Positions 42,732-51,498 of a stretch of 64,000 nucleotides of DNA are shown here, piece by piece. This DNA is from Tepidisphaeraceae bacterium (GTDB taxonomy: Bacteria > Planctomycetota > Phycisphaerae > Tepidisphaerales > Tepidisphaeraceae): contig DASYHQ010000005.1 in NCBI GenBank assembly GCA_035998445.1, positions 1 to 64,000 on the forward strand, written 5' to 3'. Both the position numbers and the translations under genes were made by a program. Within the stretch, counting starts at the first letter, position 1, and every line of letters begins with the position of its first letter. Under the pieces are notes generated by a model. That model worked only from the letters and a program-made list of their open reading frames with translations, searched no databases and was not told the DNA's origin.

Positions 42732-43076
42732 CTAACTCACGCGCGAGCCAGGTGCCGTCTCTTGGCTGGGCATGGCGACGATCACCTTGTTCGTGGCTGC
42801 ATCGGTGGCGGCCAAGAGCATGCCCTGGCTGATCTCGCCGCGCATCGTGCGGGGTTCCAGGTTAGCCACGATGATGATCTGCTTGCCCACCAGTGCTTCC
42901 GGCTCATAGTGACCGCGCAAGCCTGCGCAGATTTGTCGCTGCTCACCACCCAGGTCAATCTTCAATACCAGCAGTTTATCCGCGTTCGTGTGCGGCCGGC
43001 ACTCCACAATTGTCGCGACCCGAAGGTCCAACTTGGCAAAATCGTCGTACTTGATGGTCGATACTGTCGTGTCCAC
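42732..43076 (-). CDS. Stand-alone tRNA-binding domain (MetRS beta-like)
   Basis: This encodes 114 aa, an OB fold of the EMAPII/MetRS C-terminal type: IKYDDFAKLDLRVATIVECR, NADKLLVLKIDLG, then IVANLEPRTMRGEISQGMLL. In many MetRS enzymes this domain is fused at the C-terminus; here it is separate and no metG is adjacent. It probably binds tRNA in trans to methionyl-tRNA synthetase. A CsaA-type chaperone reading is less likely given the sequence around the MRG motif. Confidence 0.9.
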   Translation of the reverse strand: MDTTVSTIKYDDFAKLDLRVATIVECRPHTNADKLLVLKIDLGGEQRQICAGLRGHYEPEALVGKQIIIVANLEPRTMRGEISQGMLLAATDAATNKVIVAMPSQETAPGSRVS

Positions 43077-43221
43077 GCGCTGAGCCTCCGGAAGATGGAT
43101 AAGCAGAATAGTTTATGCACGGCCACCGACAAAGCCAAGGCAAAACGAAGCTGGAACTTCGGTTTTGGCACGGCCTGTGCAATGGAAGAGCTCGTAGCTT
43201 TACTGGCGAAAGGAGCCATTC

Positions 43222-43428
43222 ATGAAGCGTCAGATCACTGCCTCGATGTTGTCGGTTGCGTGGCTGGGCCTGCCCGTTCTGGTCGGTTGCGATGATACGA
43301 TCGCAAGCAAGGAGACGACCAAGACCTCCTCGGACGGCACCGAGATCCGCAAGGAGACCGAAGTCAAAGAACGCCCCGATGGCACGATCGTGAAGGAAGA
43401 GACGAAGACGAAGACCGATGTGGACTAA
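43222..43428 (+). CDS. Small lipoprotein with charged repeats
   Basis: This encodes 68 aa. The signal peptide MKRQITASMLSVAWLGLPVL ends in lipobox LVGC, giving a mature lipoprotein of about 45 residues starting CDDTIASKE. The mature part has two copies of a [SP]DGTxxxxET unit, strongly charged with Lys, Glu, Thr and Asp. AAAGGAG lies upstream. It is probably surface- or envelope-attached; no family was recognised. Confidence 0.7.
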   Translation: MKRQITASMLSVAWLGLPVLVGCDDTIASKETTKTSSDGTEIRKETEVKERPDGTIVKEETKTKTDVD

Positions 43429-43617
43429 GCGACGGTCCGTCGACAAATTCAGCAATACCCACACGGGCTGGGCCGCGTAAATGCGGTCCAGTCCGTTTGC
43501 GTTAGATACTGCCCATTGAAGGAAATAAGAAAACCCGTACACTTCGAAGGCGCTAGAATCGGCACAGGCTGGCGTAACGCCTGAGAAGTGAAAACCGACC
43601 TTCCTCCGGAGCACCGA

Positions 43618-44676
43618 ATGTCCGTGGTAGACGAAGTAGCCAAACGTCCCGCAACCCGTAAACCGCCCGAGTCGAACAGCGCCGCCAAGTCGGATGGCTC
43701 GGCCGAGCGGGCTCGCCTTCGGCTGATGATGCTCATCCGCCGGTTCGAAGAACGCACCGTGCAGGAATACCAAAAGGCCGGTCAGAAGATTGGGGGCTTT
43801 TGCCACGTCTACAGCGGCCAGGAAGCGATCGCCGTCGGTATTTCGGCGATCTTTCAAAAGGGCAAAGACCAGCTGATCAACGGCTACCGTTGTCATGGTC
43901 ACAGCCTGGCGCTGGGCATGCCCGCCCGCGACTGCTTCGCCGAGCTGTTCGGTAAAGCGACCGGATGCAGTAAGGGCAAGGGCGGCTCGATGCACTTCTT
44001 CGACGCCGAGGCTGGCAACAACGGTGGGCACGGCATCGTCGGTGGACACATCCCGGTTGGCCTGGGGCTGGCATTCGCACAAAAGTACAAGAACACGGGT
44101 GGCGTTACCTTCTGCCTGTTCGGTGATGGCGCTATCAACCAGGGCACGCATAACGAAGCGCTGAACATGGCCAGCCTGATGAAGGCGCCGGTTATCTGGA
44201 TCGTCGAAAACAACGGCGTCGCCATGGGCACGCAGGTGGAACGTAGCAGCGCCGAGAAGGACCTCGCCGAGCGCGGCAGCGGCTACGCGATGCCGCACTA
44301 CCACGTCGACGGCAACGATGTCGACACGGTCATCGAAAAATTCGGCGCGGCCGTCGAGCGAGCCCGCAAGGGCGAGGGCCCCAGCTACATCGTCGCCGAC
44401 ACATATCGCTTCCGTGGTCACTCGATGTCCGACGCGATGAAGTATCGCACGAAGGACGAGATGGAGAAGGCCAAGCTCCGCGACCCGATCACGCTCTACG
44501 AGGTCCGCCTTCGCGAGCAGGGCCTACTGACGCAGGAGCAGATCGACCAGCTGCAGGAAGAAGTATCCAAGGAAGTCGCCGACGCGGTGGCTCAGGCGGA
44601 CAACGATCCGCACCCGCAGCTGGAAGATCGGTTTGACGATATCTTGGCGGAAAAGTATCCGTATCAGCCAAAGTGA
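43618..44676 (+). CDS. pdhA: Pyruvate dehydrogenase E1 component, alpha subunit
   Basis: This encodes 352 aa from ATG 43618, preceded by CCGGAG; a GTG at 43588 is less likely. The TPP motif is FGDGAINQGTHNEALNM to IVENNGVAMGT. The active-site loop YRFRGHSMSDAMKYRTKDEM carries the phospho-loop residues typical of E1alpha. It decarboxylates pyruvate and, with beta, acetylates E2. It leads a three-gene cluster E1alpha-E1beta-E2. Confidence 0.95.
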   Translation: MSVVDEVAKRPATRKPPESNSAAKSDGSAERARLRLMMLIRRFEERTVQEYQKAGQKIGGFCHVYSGQEAIAVGISAIFQKGKDQLINGYRCHGHSLALGMPARDCFAELFGKATGCSKGKGGSMHFFDAEAGNNGGHGIVGGHIPVGLGLAFAQKYKNTGGVTFCLFGDGAINQGTHNEALNMASLMKAPVIWIVENNGVAMGTQVERSSAEKDLAERGSGYAMPHYHVDGNDVDTVIEKFGAAVERARKGEGPSYIVADTYRFRGHSMSDAMKYRTKDEMEKAKLRDPITLYEVRLREQGLLTQEQIDQLQEEVSKEVADAVAQADNDPHPQLEDRFDDILAEKYPYQPK

Positions 44677-44694
44677 GGCTGGGGCGCCTCGTGC

Positions 44695-44765
44695 GTACCA
44701 CGGGTGGCTCGCCCGTGTTTGCTTTTGAATCCAACATCGAGACACGGGCGAGCCGCCCGTGGTAC
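44695..44765. repeat. GTACCACGGG palindromic repeat between pdhA and pdhB
   Basis: The ends GTACCACGGG and CCCGTGGTAC are inverted copies, each followed by a second GC palindrome. Copies lie at 49632-49704 (before glyS) and 54807-54873 (inside mfd). Here it separates two genes of one operon. Confidence 0.85.
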
Positions 44766-44784
44766 AGCAGATAGAACGACTCCC

Positions 44785-45771
44785 ATGGCGCAACTGCAAT
44801 TTCGACAAGCCCTCCGTGCCGCGATGACCGAGGAGATGGAGCGCGACGAGAACGTATTCCTGATCGGCGAGGAAGTCGCCGAGTACAACGGCGCCTACAA
44901 GGTGTCCGAAGGCATGCTCGACAAGTTCGGGCCGAAGCGCATCATCGACACGCCGATTTCCGAGGCCGCCTTCAGTGGTCTTGCCGTCGGGTCGGCGTGC
45001 ATGGGGCTGCGGCCGATTGTGGAGTTCATGAGCTGGTCGTTCACCTGGGTCTGCATCGACCAGATCGTCAACAACGCCGCCAACGTGCGCTACATGTCGG
45101 GCGGGCAGTACAAGGTGCCGGTCGTCTTCCGTGGTGGCAACGGCATCGCTCACCAGCTCGGCGCCACGCACAGCCACCGCATGGAGAGCGTCTACGCCCG
45201 CATTCCCGGGCTGATCGTCGTTCATCCTTCTACGCCCGCCGACGCCAAGGGCCTGCTCAAGAGCAGCATTCGCTGTGACGACCCGGTCATCTTTCTCGAA
45301 TCTGAGAAGATGCTGAACGAGCTCGGCGAGGTGCCGGACGATGCGGACTACACCGTGCCGATCGGCGTCGCCAACGTGGAACGCCAGGGCAAGGACGTAA
45401 CGCTCGTCAGCTACGGCCGCGCGCTGCAACGCGTGGTGCGCCCCGCGGTGAAGGCACTGGCCGACGACCATGGTATCGACGTCGAGCTGATCGACCTGCG
45501 CACGCTGCGCCCGATGGACACGAAGACGTGCATCGAGAGCATCAAGAAGACCAACCGCTGCGTGATCGTCGACGAGGACTGGGGCTACTGCGGCATGGGC
45601 TCGGGCATCCTGCAGAAGCTGCAGAAGCCCGCGTTCGACTACCTCGACGCCCCGATCGAGTACGTCCACAGCGACGAGATCCCCGTCCCCTTCAACCACT
45701 ACCTCGAGGAAGCCATGATGCCGTCCGTCGATCGCATCGTGTCGGCCGTGAAGGAAGTCTGCTACCGATAG
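44785..45771 (+). CDS. pdhB: Pyruvate dehydrogenase E1 component, beta subunit
   Basis: This encodes 328 aa from ATG 44785. The N-terminal FRQALRAAMTEEMERDENVF, the GEEVAEYNGAYKVSEGMLDK substrate loop, PISEAAFSGLAVGSACMG, and the C-terminal transketolase domain with VIVDEDWGYCGMGSGI identify E1beta. It supplies the glutamate that activates TPP in the alpha subunit. A palindromic repeat lies in the gap after pdhA. The E2 gene follows. Confidence 0.96.
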   Translation: MAQLQFRQALRAAMTEEMERDENVFLIGEEVAEYNGAYKVSEGMLDKFGPKRIIDTPISEAAFSGLAVGSACMGLRPIVEFMSWSFTWVCIDQIVNNAANVRYMSGGQYKVPVVFRGGNGIAHQLGATHSHRMESVYARIPGLIVVHPSTPADAKGLLKSSIRCDDPVIFLESEKMLNELGEVPDDADYTVPIGVANVERQGKDVTLVSYGRALQRVVRPAVKALADDHGIDVELIDLRTLRPMDTKTCIESIKKTNRCVIVDEDWGYCGMGSGILQKLQKPAFDYLDAPIEYVHSDEIPVPFNHYLEEAMMPSVDRIVSAVKEVCYR

Positions 45772-45882
45772 AGATGATCATTGCGGATTGGGGAGTTCGG
45801 ATTGCGGATTGAAAGATCGCCGGTCCTGGGCATTCACAATCCGCACTTCGAAACCCGAGATCTGCAATCTGGAGTTCCCGAC

Positions 45883-47352
45883 ATGCCCGCTGAAATCACC
45901 ATGCCTCAGCTCTCGGACACGATGACCGAGGGAACCGTCGTCAAGTGGCTCAAGAAGGAAGGGGACAAGGTCCGCGCCGGCGAGGTGATCGCCGAGGTGG
46001 AGACCGACAAGGCCAACATGGAGATGGAGGCCTTCGAGGCCGGCACGCTCGCGGTCATCGCGGTGCCCGAAGGTGGCAAGGCGGCGGTGGGCGCCGCGAT
46101 CGCGATCCTGGCGACGGGTTCCGAGAAGGTCGAGGACGTGAAGAAGTCGGGCAGCACGACGGCCAAGGCGGCCGCCAGCGCGCCGGCGGGCAACGCAGTC
46201 GCACGTCCGGAGGCCAGCAATCAGCAGGCGGCACCGAAGGCGGCGATGGCGGCGGCCTCGGCAGGTCAGGAACGCGTGCCGCAGCCGGCGGAATCGGGTG
46301 GCGCGGTCGCGACGCACGAGGCGGCCAGCCGCAGTGAAATTCACGAGCCCGACGGAGTCGGTCACGGCGCGACGCGCGGGCCGGCCCATGCGGTGCCGCC
46401 CCTGCCGCATGGCAACGGAAATGGCAACGGCAACGGTTCGCGCGTCTTCGCATCACCGCTCGCACGTCGCGTCGCGGCCGACAAGGGTGTGGACCTTGCC
46501 GAGGTGAAGGGCACGGGGCCGAACGGTCGCGTCGTGCAGGCCGATGTGCTTTCGTATCAGCCAACAGCGAAGCAGGCTGGGGGAGCCACCGAAGAGAAGA
46601 CCACCGGCAAGCCGGCGGCTAAGTCGGAAGCGACGGCGCCGGCACGCGTCGGCACTGGCGAGAAGCAGGTCATCCCGCTCACGAAGATGCGCCAGACAAT
46701 CGCGGCCCGCCTGCAGCAATCGAAGCAGCAGATCCCGCACTTCTACGAGACGGTCGACGTCGACGTCGAGGCCCTCTCCGAACTGCGCGAGCGCGTCAAT
46801 AAGCAGCTCGAGAAGGAAAAGGTCCGCCTCAGCATCGGCGACTTTATCGCCAAGGCGGTCGCGACTGCGCTCGTGCAGCACCCGGCCGTCAACGCGCACT
46901 ACGACGGCAAGAACAACCAGATCATCCGCTACGGTGACGTTCACCTCGGCATGGCCGTCGCGCTGCCCGACGGGCTGATCGTCCCCGTCCTGCGCCACAT
47001 CAACCAGATGGGCCTGAAGGAGATCCGCCAGCGCTCGGCCGAGCTGGTCGACAAGGCCCGCGGTCAAAAGCTCAAGGGCGACGAGATGAGCGGCGCGACG
47101 TTCACCGTCAGCAACCTCGGCACCTTCGGCGTCAAAGAATTCGCTGCGATCGTGAACCCCCCCGAGGTCGGCATCCTCGCCATCGCCGCCGCCGAGCCAC
47201 GGGCGGTGGTGCGGAACGGGCAGATCGTCGCCCGCACGATCATGTCGATCACGCTGTCGGCCGACCATCGTGCCGTCGATGGCGCCGTTGCCGCCGATTT
47301 CCTGCGCACGCTGAAGAACCTGCTGGAAGAGCCGGGGTTGATGCTGGTTTAA
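45883..47352 (+). CDS. pdhC: Dihydrolipoamide acetyltransferase, E2
   Basis: This encodes 489 aa from ATG 45883. One lipoyl domain (Lys in VETDKANMEMEA) is followed by a long Ala/Pro/Gly linker with asparagine-glycine repeats (NGNGNGNG). The peripheral-subunit-binding domain is SPLARRVAADKGVDLAEVKG. The catalytic core (from about 270) ends in SADHRAVDGAVAADFL, where His and Asp transfer the acetyl group to CoA. The core forms the scaffold of the complex. A terminator follows. Confidence 0.96.
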   Translation: MPAEITMPQLSDTMTEGTVVKWLKKEGDKVRAGEVIAEVETDKANMEMEAFEAGTLAVIAVPEGGKAAVGAAIAILATGSEKVEDVKKSGSTTAKAAASAPAGNAVARPEASNQQAAPKAAMAAASAGQERVPQPAESGGAVATHEAASRSEIHEPDGVGHGATRGPAHAVPPLPHGNGNGNGNGSRVFASPLARRVAADKGVDLAEVKGTGPNGRVVQADVLSYQPTAKQAGGATEEKTTGKPAAKSEATAPARVGTGEKQVIPLTKMRQTIAARLQQSKQQIPHFYETVDVDVEALSELRERVNKQLEKEKVRLSIGDFIAKAVATALVQHPAVNAHYDGKNNQIIRYGDVHLGMAVALPDGLIVPVLRHINQMGLKEIRQRSAELVDKARGQKLKGDEMSGATFTVSNLGTFGVKEFAAIVNPPEVGILAIAAAEPRAVVRNGQIVARTIMSITLSADHRAVDGAVAADFLRTLKNLLEEPGLMLV

Positions 47353-47384
47353 CTGCAGTACGAATTGACCGTTTGATTGATATC

Positions 47385-47425
47385 AAAAGCAGAGATGGAA
47401 CTTCGGATTCCATCTCTGCTTTTTT
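47385..47425 (+). terminator. Terminator after the pdh cluster
   Basis: A perfect 12-bp stem (47389-47400 with 47408-47419, loop CTTCGGA) is flanked by AAAA and TTTTTT, so it can act in both directions. It lies 33 bases past the E2 stop. Confidence 0.9.
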
Positions 47426-47569
47426 ATTGGCCTGCGCCGTTCTGTTTCCAGCGCGCAACATCGATTTCCATCCATTCCCGGTGAACTGAACCCGATCGGG
47501 AATGAGCGGAATCTGCCCAAACCGCTTTCGTTCATGGCGGCGGTTTGGGCAAGCGACAACCCGAAACGG

Positions 47570-47905
47570 TGCACCATTGTGCACCATCGGGTGATGGGCA
47601 GCAGGGAGGCGATGTCGCAGGCGCCGGCTATTCAGTTGTCAAAGAGCACGCTATCCATCTCTACGCCTGCGCTGCGCAGAAGACGCGGGGTTGGCGCAAC
47701 ACCATCCGCATTTCTTCGCGTCCGCCTTCGCGTCCTTCGCGCCTTCGCGTCTCTGCTTTTTCGCAATTGCGGCTCCGCCGCGTGGCAGACAAGAATGTTC
47801 GGCGGACCAAGAAGACAAAGACCAAAGAGATACAGGCTAGAATGCCTGTGCCACAGAAGAGGGAATACGGGGGGAGAGACAGGCAGGAATGCCTGTCCTA
47901 CAGAA
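47570..47905. repeat. Composite intergenic repeat, copy 1
   Basis: The 652-base gap 47353-48004 has no credible gene. Its parts recur, inverted, in 62298-62812: a GTGCACCATTGTGCACC block, a segment around CACGCTATCCATCTCTAC (47640s), CTTCGCGCCTTCGCGTCTCT, and a palindromic GACAGGCAGGAATGCCTGTC (47878-47897). The left terminal repeat seen in the other copy is not complete here. Confidence 0.7.
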
Positions 47906-48004
47906 GAGGCGTAACGCCAAAGGGGCGCGTGGTGGTCGCGTTGAGGCGCGACGAAGCGCTGACGCCCTTGAGCCGCGGCGCGGCCCAAGGGTGTCCGGCC
48001 GTGA

Positions 48005-49612
48005 TTACCGTTCCAGCCGTTCCAGCAGGTACGACTTGATCTTGTCGATCGAGACGCGTTCCTGCGTCATCGTATCGCGTTCGCGAACCGTCACGGTTTG
48101 GCTCGCCAGCGTGTCACCGTCGATCGTCAGGCAGTACGGCGTGCCGATCTCGTCCATGCGGGCGTAGCGCTTGCCGATCGACTGCTTTGCATCGTACTCG
48201 CACGTGAACGACTGCCGCAAATCGAGGTAGAGCTTCTCGGCGACCTCGGGCATGCCTTCCTTGTTCACCAGCGGGAACACGCCGCACTTCACCGGGGCGA
48301 AGCGGGGCTTAAACGAGAAGTATTCCTCGGCCCCCTGCCGGCCCTTCTCATGGCGGTACGATTCGCACAGCAGCACCAGCACCGCGCGTGTCAGCCCGCT
48401 GGCGGGCTCGATGACGTGCGGGACGTACCGGCTGCGCGACTTGATCTCGTCGGCGGCGACGCCCTGCTCCTTCAGCTTCAGTTGCAGTTCCTGATCGAAG
48501 AAGTCCAGCTTTTGGCCGGAATGCTTCTGGTGCTGCGTCAGGTCGTAATCGCCACGATGCGCGACGCCTTCCAGTTCGCCGAACTCGGGGGCGGTGAAGG
48601 GGTACTTGTACTCGATGTCGGTGGTGGCCTTGGAGTAATGGCTCAGCTCATCGGTCGCGTGGTCGCGGAAGACGAGGTTCTCCTGCTTCACGCCGAGGCT
48701 CAGCCACCACTTCATGCGCTCCTGCTTCCAGAACTCGAACCACTCCAGCGACTGGTCCGGCGGGCAGAAGAACTCCATCTCCATCTGCTCGAACTCGCGC
48801 GAGCGGAAGATGAAGTTGCGCGGCGTCACCTCGTTGCGGAAGCTCTTGCCGACCTGCGCCACGCCGAACGGCACCTTCACGCGCGTGGTGTCCAGGATGT
48901 TCTTGTAGTCCAGAAAGATGCCTTGGGCCGTCTCCGGGCGCAGGTAGACCAGGTTTTCCTGCGTCTGCTGAAGGCCGGCGTAGGAGATCATCATCAGGTT
49001 GAACTGCTCGGGCTCGCCCAGCGGCGCGCCGCAGAGGATGCAAGGCTCGGTGTTGGCCGCCAGCGCGTGCACGACCGCCTTGGCGTCTGCCCCGGCGGGC
49101 GCTTCGACCGCTGCCTGCGAAATGGCGGCCAGGTTGGGGGCCGACTTGCGGGCCTTGTTCTTCACCCAGCGGATGAGCGTATCGGGATCGGTCTTCGTGA
49201 AGTTCTCGGTCGCGGTCAACAGCTCGGCGAACCATTTCGACTGGGTGGCGAGAATGTCCCAGTAATGGTCGGCGCGCAGGATGTGGCCGCACTTCGTGCA
49301 CTTGCGCATCGGGTCGGCGAACGTCGCGGTGTGGCCGCTGGCATCCCAGGTCTTGGGGTGCTGGATGATCGACGAATCGAGCCCAACGATCTCCACCGGG
49401 TGCCCGTCCGGCCCGATCGGTGGGCACTCGACCATGTTCCGCCACCACCAGTCGCGAATGTTGTTCTTCAGCAGCACGCCGAGCGGCCCGTAGTCCCAAA
49501 ACCCGCGCAGGCCGCCGTAGATCTCGCTCGCCTGATAGACGAACCCCCGGCGCTTGCAGAGGGAGACGATCTGTTCCATCACGTTCACGTTGGGTGCGGC
49601 TGCGTCGGGCAT
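48005..49612 (-). CDS. glyS: Glycyl-tRNA synthetase, dimeric type
   Basis: This encodes 535 aa from ATG 49612; the frame further up runs through a palindromic repeat and is rejected. VMEQIVSLCKRRGFVYQASE, YGGLRGFWDYGPLGVLLKNN, a zinc-like CTKCGHILRADHYW, class II motif 2 (FRNEVTPRNFIFRSREFEQM) and motif 3 (ASGLTRAVLVLLCESY) are present. It charges tRNA-Gly. Length and order match the alpha2 enzymes rather than the alpha2beta2 type. Confidence 0.96.
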   Translation of the reverse strand: MPDAAAPNVNVMEQIVSLCKRRGFVYQASEIYGGLRGFWDYGPLGVLLKNNIRDWWWRNMVECPPIGPDGHPVEIVGLDSSIIQHPKTWDASGHTATFADPMRKCTKCGHILRADHYWDILATQSKWFAELLTATENFTKTDPDTLIRWVKNKARKSAPNLAAISQAAVEAPAGADAKAVVHALAANTEPCILCGAPLGEPEQFNLMMISYAGLQQTQENLVYLRPETAQGIFLDYKNILDTTRVKVPFGVAQVGKSFRNEVTPRNFIFRSREFEQMEMEFFCPPDQSLEWFEFWKQERMKWWLSLGVKQENLVFRDHATDELSHYSKATTDIEYKYPFTAPEFGELEGVAHRGDYDLTQHQKHSGQKLDFFDQELQLKLKEQGVAADEIKSRSRYVPHVIEPASGLTRAVLVLLCESYRHEKGRQGAEEYFSFKPRFAPVKCGVFPLVNKEGMPEVAEKLYLDLRQSFTCEYDAKQSIGKRYARMDEIGTPYCLTIDGDTLASQTVTVRERDTMTQERVSIDKIKSYLLERLER

Positions 49613-49631
49613 GTTTCGGTTCCTGTCTTCC

Positions 49632-49704
49632 GTACCACGGGCGGCCCGCCCGTGATCTGCGCTTGTTCGCGAAGCAGAGGACACGGGCGGGCCGCCCGTG
49701 GTAC
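49632..49704. repeat. GTACCACGGG palindromic repeat upstream of glyS
   Basis: 73 bases with ends GTACCACGGG and CCCGTGGTAC. It lies 20 bases before the glyS start codon, so it may be in the 5' leader and form a hairpin in the transcript. Confidence 0.85.
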
Positions 49705-49872
49705 GTCTGCAAATACAGACACCCGGCATCAGACATTCGCAGTCGACGCGACTCAAGCGCTTTCGCGCCGCGTCACGGAGTGCAAATGCCTAATGCCGGG
49801 TGTTTTGGATCGAATGTGGCGACTAAAACGCGCCACACTGGATTTTCGACTGTTCGGCTATGTACGCCGCGA

Positions 49873-50199
49873 TTAGGCTTTTGCGGCGCCGGTACCCTTG
49901 ACCGCCCCACCGATGACCGCGCTGGCCTTCACGCCAGACTTCACCAGGTTGGCCTTCTTGGCCAGCCGGCTGCGCTTGCGGGCGGCGGCGTTCTTGTGGA
50001 TGGTGTGCTTGGCCGCCATCCGATCCAGGACGGCAGAGGTCTTGTTCAGCTCGGTATCGATCTTCGCATGATCCCCACCGGCCAGGGCCACGGTGAAGGT
50101 CTTGACCTGATCCTTGAGGACCGCCTTGCGGGCGCGGTTACGCGCGTTGCGCTTCAGGGTCTGGCGAACGCGTTTTTTAGCAGACAGCGAATGGGCCAC
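49873..50199 (-). CDS. rpsT: 30S ribosomal protein S20
   Basis: This encodes 108 aa from GTG 50199 (MAHSLSAKKRVRQTLKRNAR), with GGAGAG six bases upstream; an in-frame TTG two codons earlier is less likely. The N-terminal AHSLSAKKRVRQ and middle HTIHKNAAARKRSRLAKKAN are the S20 signature; the protein is basic and helical and binds 16S rRNA. It is about 20 residues longer than E. coli S20 because of an Ala/Gly/Val-rich tail. Confidence 0.95.
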   Translation of the reverse strand: MAHSLSAKKRVRQTLKRNARNRARKAVLKDQVKTFTVALAGGDHAKIDTELNKTSAVLDRMAAKHTIHKNAAARKRSRLAKKANLVKSGVKASAVIGGAVKGTGAAKA

Positions 50200-50383
50200 G
50201 ATCAACTCTCCAATGGTTCAACCTGCTCCCATCACCGGGAACAGAGTCGAACAAGGATAGTGAATTTGCAATCAATGTAAAGTGGACGGGGGATCGGAAT
50301 TGGGGAATGCGAACTCGCACGGACGATTGGTCATCTTGAGGGATTGCCTATTAGGTCCGACCACTGACTGGGTCGCGCCAAAT

Positions 50384-50486
50384 GTCTTCCCGATGGGAGC
50401 ATCAGGCGACCTGAGGGATCTCGAGCGACGGACACTATCGGCCTTGGGAGATCCCTCAGGTCGGCAAGCCTCCCATCGGGATGACA
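50384..50486. repeat. GATCCCTCAGGTCG palindromic repeat
   Basis: It spans TTCCCGATGGGAG through GACCTGAGGGATCTCGA and GAGATCCCTCAGGTCG to CCCATCGGGATGACA, so the RNA or single strand folds into a long hairpin. The gap 50200-50626 contains no gene apart from this repeat and the promoter region of apt. Confidence 0.85.
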
Positions 50487-50626
50487 CGCCCCTGATCAAC
50501 GCAGGGTTTTGTACGCTACCCTTTGGGACGAACGAGATCCTTCGGAGTTGATTAGGATGACGTCTGGTAATCAAAGCCTATAGATCCATTCGGCATTCCT
50601 TCCCCCACTCACTACAATCCCGCCCC

Positions 50627-51142
50627 ATGGAGCACCTCAAGCGACTCATCCGCGATATCCACGACTTTCCGAAGCCCGGCATTATGTTCCGCGACATCAC
50701 CCCCCTGCTGGCCGACCCGGCCGGTCTGGCGCTGTCGATCGAGCTGCTGGCCAACCCGTATCGCGGGAAGTACATCGACCTGGTCGTGGGGGCCGAGAGC
50801 CGGGGGTTCATCTTTGGCACCGCAGTGGCATCGCATCTTTCAGCGGGGTTTGCGCTGGTGCGCAAGCCGGGCAAGTTGCCGAGCAAGCGGGTCTCGATCA
50901 CGTACGACTTGGAATACGGCACCGACACGCTCGAGATGCACGATGACGCCGTCATCGAGGGCCAGCGCGTTTTGATCATCGACGACCTGCTGGCGACGGG
51001 CGGCACCATGAAGGCCTGCATCGACCTCGTCACCCAACTGGGCGGCGACGTGGTCGGGGCGGCGGTGCTGATCGAGCTCGACGGCCTGGGTGGCCGTGAC
51101 AAGGTGGGCGACGTCGACGTGCACTCGGTGCTGCAGTATTAG
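50627..51142 (+). CDS. apt: Adenine phosphoribosyltransferase
   Basis: This encodes 171 aa, standard length. IRDIHDFPKPGIMFRDITPL, VGAESRGFIFGTAVA, RKPGKLPSK and the PRPP loop VLIIDDLLATGGTMKA are the family motifs. It salvages adenine to AMP using PRPP. It stands between two REP-like repeats and a small membrane protein gene. Confidence 0.97.
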   Translation: MEHLKRLIRDIHDFPKPGIMFRDITPLLADPAGLALSIELLANPYRGKYIDLVVGAESRGFIFGTAVASHLSAGFALVRKPGKLPSKRVSITYDLEYGTDTLEMHDDAVIEGQRVLIIDDLLATGGTMKACIDLVTQLGGDVVGAAVLIELDGLGGRDKVGDVDVHSVLQY

Positions 51143-51164
51143 CGCGCGCGGTCCGGCTGGTCGC

Positions 51165-51425
51165 ATGGACTTCGCCTCAATCAACGGCGCCCACCGGCCG
51201 ATAATAGAAGCGATGGGCATGCTTCTCGTCATTGCGATTGCCGCCGCCTGGGTGACGTTGTCGTTGCTCGGCAGTGAGATGCAGCGTCAACGGCAGAACC
51301 AAGCGGTGACCGAGCACATCGCCGCCCGCCGCGCCGCCAAGGAGGCCGCCGCCGCGATCGAGGCGGCCAACGAGGCCAAGGCGAAGGCCGACAAGGCCGC
51401 CGCGGGTCGCCGACCTTCACATTGA
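51165..51425 (+). CDS. Small membrane-anchored protein with Ala/Lys-rich tail
   Basis: This encodes 86 aa from ATG 51165; a later ATG at 51213 would keep the whole helix. One transmembrane helix (GMLLVIAIAAAWVTLSLLG) is followed by a basic and Ala-rich helix (AARRAAKEAAAAIEAANEAK) and a Lys/Ala end. It probably faces the cytoplasm with the charged helix. No family was recognised. Confidence 0.6.
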   Translation: MDFASINGAHRPIIEAMGMLLVIAIAAAWVTLSLLGSEMQRQRQNQAVTEHIAARRAAKEAAAAIEAANEAKAKADKAAAGRRPSH

Positions 51426-51498
51426 CACGTATTTCCTTCCAGCCTAAAGTCTTGCGCTGGTTGGGTCCGCTCATCATCCCCACGTCGCGAGGTGGCCC

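Noticed and set aside
48098-49876. Long antisense frame over glyS, and similar ones over hom, pdhA and lpdA
   Set aside because: GC-rich codon bias opens long frames on the opposite strand. The sense genes are clear and the antisense proteins are low-complexity Arg/Leu/Gly sequences.
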